Translations under genes and position numbers: made by a program
Source of the DNA: Methanobacterium sp. UBA8
GTDB taxonomy: Archaea; Methanobacteriota; Methanobacteria; Methanobacteriales; Methanobacteriaceae
NCBI GenBank assembly: GCA_002509665.1
Contig: DADN01000289.1
Coordinates: forward strand, 19,151-36,607
Reading direction: 5' to 3'
DNA length: 17,457 nt
The notes under the pieces: model-generated
The model's database searches: none
Seen by the model: only the letters and a program-made list of their open reading frames with translations
Told to the model about the DNA's origin: nothing
Part shown: one piece after another, positions 15,814 through 17,457 of the stretch
Layout: every line of letters starts with the position of its first letter
Position numbering within the stretch: position 1 is the first letter of the stretch

Positions 15814-15822
15814 TTTAATATA
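15814..15822 (+). promoter_or_regulatory. Possible TATA box for the PATAN-like/minD genes
   Basis: TTTAATATA lies 30-38 bases before the ATG at 15852 in the 117-base gap after sepF. Together with the AGGGGAAT SD it would allow independent transcription of the last two genes. GATATACATAAATT at 15792-15805 is an alternative. Confidence 0.3.
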
Positions 15823-15851
15823 TCTAAAGTTATAATTGTAGGGGAATAAAA

Positions 15852-17090
15852 ATGGAGTTACCAATTACCAGACCGTCCAGGATATCTTATGCAGACGAAT
15901 TAAATTTAAATGAACTTTTAGGCGAACTAAAATCAAAAGAGTACAATGGATTTATAAGAATAACTGCTGGTTCTGAAGAAGGACACATTCTTTTTAAAGA
16001 TGGTATACAAATTGCAGCATCATATGATACTGACTCAAAAATGGATGCAATTAAAAAAATTAAAGCTGCCACAGATGAGAGCAGTACTTTGATTGAAGTT
16101 TTTGATCTTAGAAATTCTCAAATTAATTATCTTATGGATATAAATAAAAAATATTTACTCAATTCTGGTTCCGAAGTTAATGATGTACTTGATGAACTTA
16201 AAAAAACAGGACAGGAAGATAAAAAAATTGAAACTTTTATACCTGAAGAAAAACCTGAGGTTATTGAGGATAAAGAAAAAATTGAAACTCCTGCACCCAA
16301 AGAAAAACCTGAGGTTATTGAGGCTCCATTAACTGAAGAAAAACCTGAGGTTATTGAGGCTCCATTAACTAAAGAAAACCCAGAAGTTAAGGAAGCTACA
16401 CTAACTAAAGAAAAACCTGAAATTAGTGAATCTTCTTTACTTGAGCAAAATGAATCATTTTTACCTAAAAAACCTGAAACCCAAGATAATGACAAAGATG
16501 TAAAAAATAAGCTCAAGTCAATATCAAAAATGAACTCAAATCATGTTGAAGATGTTCGACAAAAAACTCAAATTAAATCAAAAAACAATACTCCTCAGGA
16601 AGTAACTGTAAAAACTGAGGTTAAAGAAGTTAAATCAGATGCAGAAGAAATTAACCCGGCCGAAGTTGCAAATGAACCTATTGACCGAGCCGAACTCATG
16701 AAAAAGTATGGTTTAAAAGATGTAGGTGAAGAAGAAGTTGAAAACATTTTAGACTCCTATAAAGGAGGATCTCTAAGCGATGAGGATGTTGAAAAAATAG
16801 AATTAACGCTTATGAATAAAATTAAAAAATCAATTCTTAGTATTCCAAAAATTAAAGGGACAGAAGTCATGGTATTTTTAGACAATAATACCAGTGAACT
16901 AACTGGAACCATAAATATAATTACAGAATATGAAAGTAAAGGATTTTTATCACGGTTCATGGGTGAATCCAAAGACCTGGATAATTTAAAAAAACAGATA
17001 ATTAACATAACTCAAATAGAAATAAAGAAAAGTTTTAGAGGATATCCAGAAATTGTAAACAACTTTAAAATTAACGTGGAAGTTAGCTAG
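15852..17090 (+). CDS. PATAN/DUF2226-like protein with repeat-bearing acidic linker
   Basis: This is a 412-residue protein. The N-terminal domain (about 1-100) resembles PATAN / DUF2226-type domains: a helix with [17 protein letters not shown], then [26 protein letters not shown], a strand pattern in which a ligand or partner is sensed, and a helix. Residues about 120-270 are a Lys/Glu/Pro-rich linker with 12-residue repeats ([12 protein letters not shown] and variants). The C-terminal domain (about 275-412) is mixed alpha/beta and unrecognised, with [18 protein letters not shown], then [19 protein letters not shown]. The SD is AGGGGAAT. The MinD gene follows after only ten bases with its own SD, so the two are co-expressed and probably work together. 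PATAN domains often accompany Roadblock proteins and GTPases. The N-terminal family name is moderately sure; the function is unknown. Confidence 0.7.
   Translation: MELPITRPSRISYADELNLNELLGELKSKEYNGFIRITAGSEEGHILFKDGIQIAASYDTDSKMDAIKKIKAATDESSTLIEVFDLRNSQINYLMDINKKYLLNSGSEVNDVLDELKKTGQEDKKIETFIPEEKPEVIEDKEKIETPAPKEKPEVIEAPLTEEKPEVIEAPLTKENPEVKEATLTKEKPEISESSLLEQNESFLPKKPETQDNDKDVKNKLKSISKMNSNHVEDVRQKTQIKSKNNTPQEVTVKTEVKEVKSDAEEINPAEVANEPIDRAELMKKYGLKDVGEEEVENILDSYKGGSLSDEDVEKIELTLMNKIKKSILSIPKIKGTEVMVFLDNNTSELTGTINIITEYESKGFLSRFMGESKDLDNLKKQIINITQIEIKKSFRGYPEIVNNFKINVEVS
16245..16430 (+). repeat. In-frame 36-base tandem repeats in the linker of the PATAN-like gene
   Basis: Three adjacent 36-base units start at 16299, 16335 and 16371. 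The first two are almost identical in DNA (only the first base of the first codon differs), and the third is diverged. A partial fourth unit starts at 16407 and a detached one lies at 16245-16269. Each encodes a variant of [12 protein letters not shown]. The unit length is a multiple of three, so copy number can change without a frameshift. Confidence 0.8.
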
Positions 17091-17100
17091 GAGGTATCGA

Positions 17101-17457
17101 ATGACAAGAGTTATAACCGTCGCCTCAGGTAAAGGCGGAGTGGGAAAAACAACAATAACTGCAAATTTAGGAGTAGCTTTATCTACTTATGGAGAAGAAA
17201 CTATAGTACTAGATGCAGATGTGGCTATGGCAAATTTAGAGCTTATCCTGGGGATGGAAGGAAAATCAATTACATTACATGATGTCCTATCTGGAGAAGC
17301 TTCTATTGAAGATGCTATATACGAAGGACCGGGTGGTGTTAAAGTCATTCCAGCAGGAATTTCACTGGAAGGGCTTCGAAAAATTAGATTAGATAGACTT
17401 GAAGAAGCGCTATCCATACTCGTTGAAACTGCAGATATACTTTTAATAGACGCTCCT
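17101..17457 (+). CDS. minD: MinD-type cell-division/positioning ATPase, N-terminal part (cut by the right edge)
   Basis: The 119 visible residues show the deviant Walker A motif GKGGVGKTT (10-18) with the signature Lys, the switch I-like segment [16 protein letters not shown], and the start of the Walker B strand ILLIDAP at the window end. Spacing and the [15 protein letters not shown] wording fit archaeal MinD of the SIMIBI/ParA class. These are ATP-dependent membrane-cycling or positioning proteins. The strong SD AGGAGG lies six bases before the ATG, immediately after the stop of the PATAN-like gene. Archaeal MinD homologues are not always paired with MinE and may position other structures (for example archaella or chemosensory arrays), so its exact cargo is open. 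The C-terminal membrane-targeting helix is outside the window. Confidence 0.9.
   Translation, partial: MTRVITVASGKGGVGKTTITANLGVALSTYGEETIVLDADVAMANLELILGMEGKSITLHDVLSGEASIEDAIYEGPGGVKVIPAGISLEGLRKIRLDRLEEALSILVETADILLIDAP

Noticed and set aside
17187..17417. Open frame on the minus strand opposite minD
   Set aside because: It lies within the strongly supported MinD coding region and has no SD or recognisable motif.

Overview
The window reads as a stretch of chromosome from a mesophilic methanogen of the order Methanobacteriales, most likely Methanobacterium or a close relative. This is an inference from gene content. There is an MvhA/MvhG-type [NiFe] hydrogenase, a 2-phosphoglycerate kinase of the cyclic-2,3-diphosphoglycerate pathway, an archaeal ZPR1 zinc-finger protein, archaeal RNase Z, a probable archaeal SepF, archaeal MinD, a histone-fold-like protein and a sortase. 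The DNA is AT-rich. Many genes have strong Shine-Dalgarno sequences of the GGAGGTGAT type, several of them placed before TTG starts.

Layout, left to right. (1) Positions 1-132 hold the 5' end of a manganese-exporter (MntP) gene running off the left edge. A small two-helix membrane protein follows on the + strand (346-567). (2) Positions 737-6288 form a minus-strand block read right to left. It contains a 2[4Fe-4S] ferredoxin (6288-6037), the decayed remnant of a V4R-like gene (about 6025-5783), a second nearly identical ferredoxin (5508-5257), an intact V4R-like gene, the hydrogenase small subunit, the hydrogenase large subunit, a hairpin terminator, and then a long Roadblock/LC7 protein with an acidic linker. 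(3) Positions 6630-9190 carry sortase, MscS channel and RNase Z on the minus strand, with nadC diverging on the + strand. (4) Positions 10432-10954 hold the histone-fold-like gene and an array of four consecutive hairpins behind it. (5) Positions 11011-14147 are minus strand: a PAS-PAS protein, ZPR1, 2-phosphoglycerate kinase and a single-domain Roadblock protein. (6) Positions 14283-17457 are plus strand: a DUF1611-type P-loop protein, SepF, a PATAN/DUF2226-like protein with tandem repeats, and MinD, cut by the right edge.

Two sets of genes look functionally linked. The hydrogenase operon has the catalytic pair (MvhA- and MvhG-like) but no mvhD and no polyferredoxin gene in the window. A ferredoxin and a V4R-like small-molecule-binding protein sit in front of it instead, and the ferredoxin/V4R unit has been tandemly duplicated with one V4R copy decayed. 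This suggests a hydrogenase that exchanges electrons with a dedicated ferredoxin rather than with heterodisulfide reductase. The right-hand cluster joins cell-division and positioning components (SepF, MinD) to Roadblock and PATAN-type regulatory proteins, a combination suggestive of a small-GTPase or ParA/MinD-type spatial control module.

All functional statements come from reading motifs in the translated sequence; no database search was possible.
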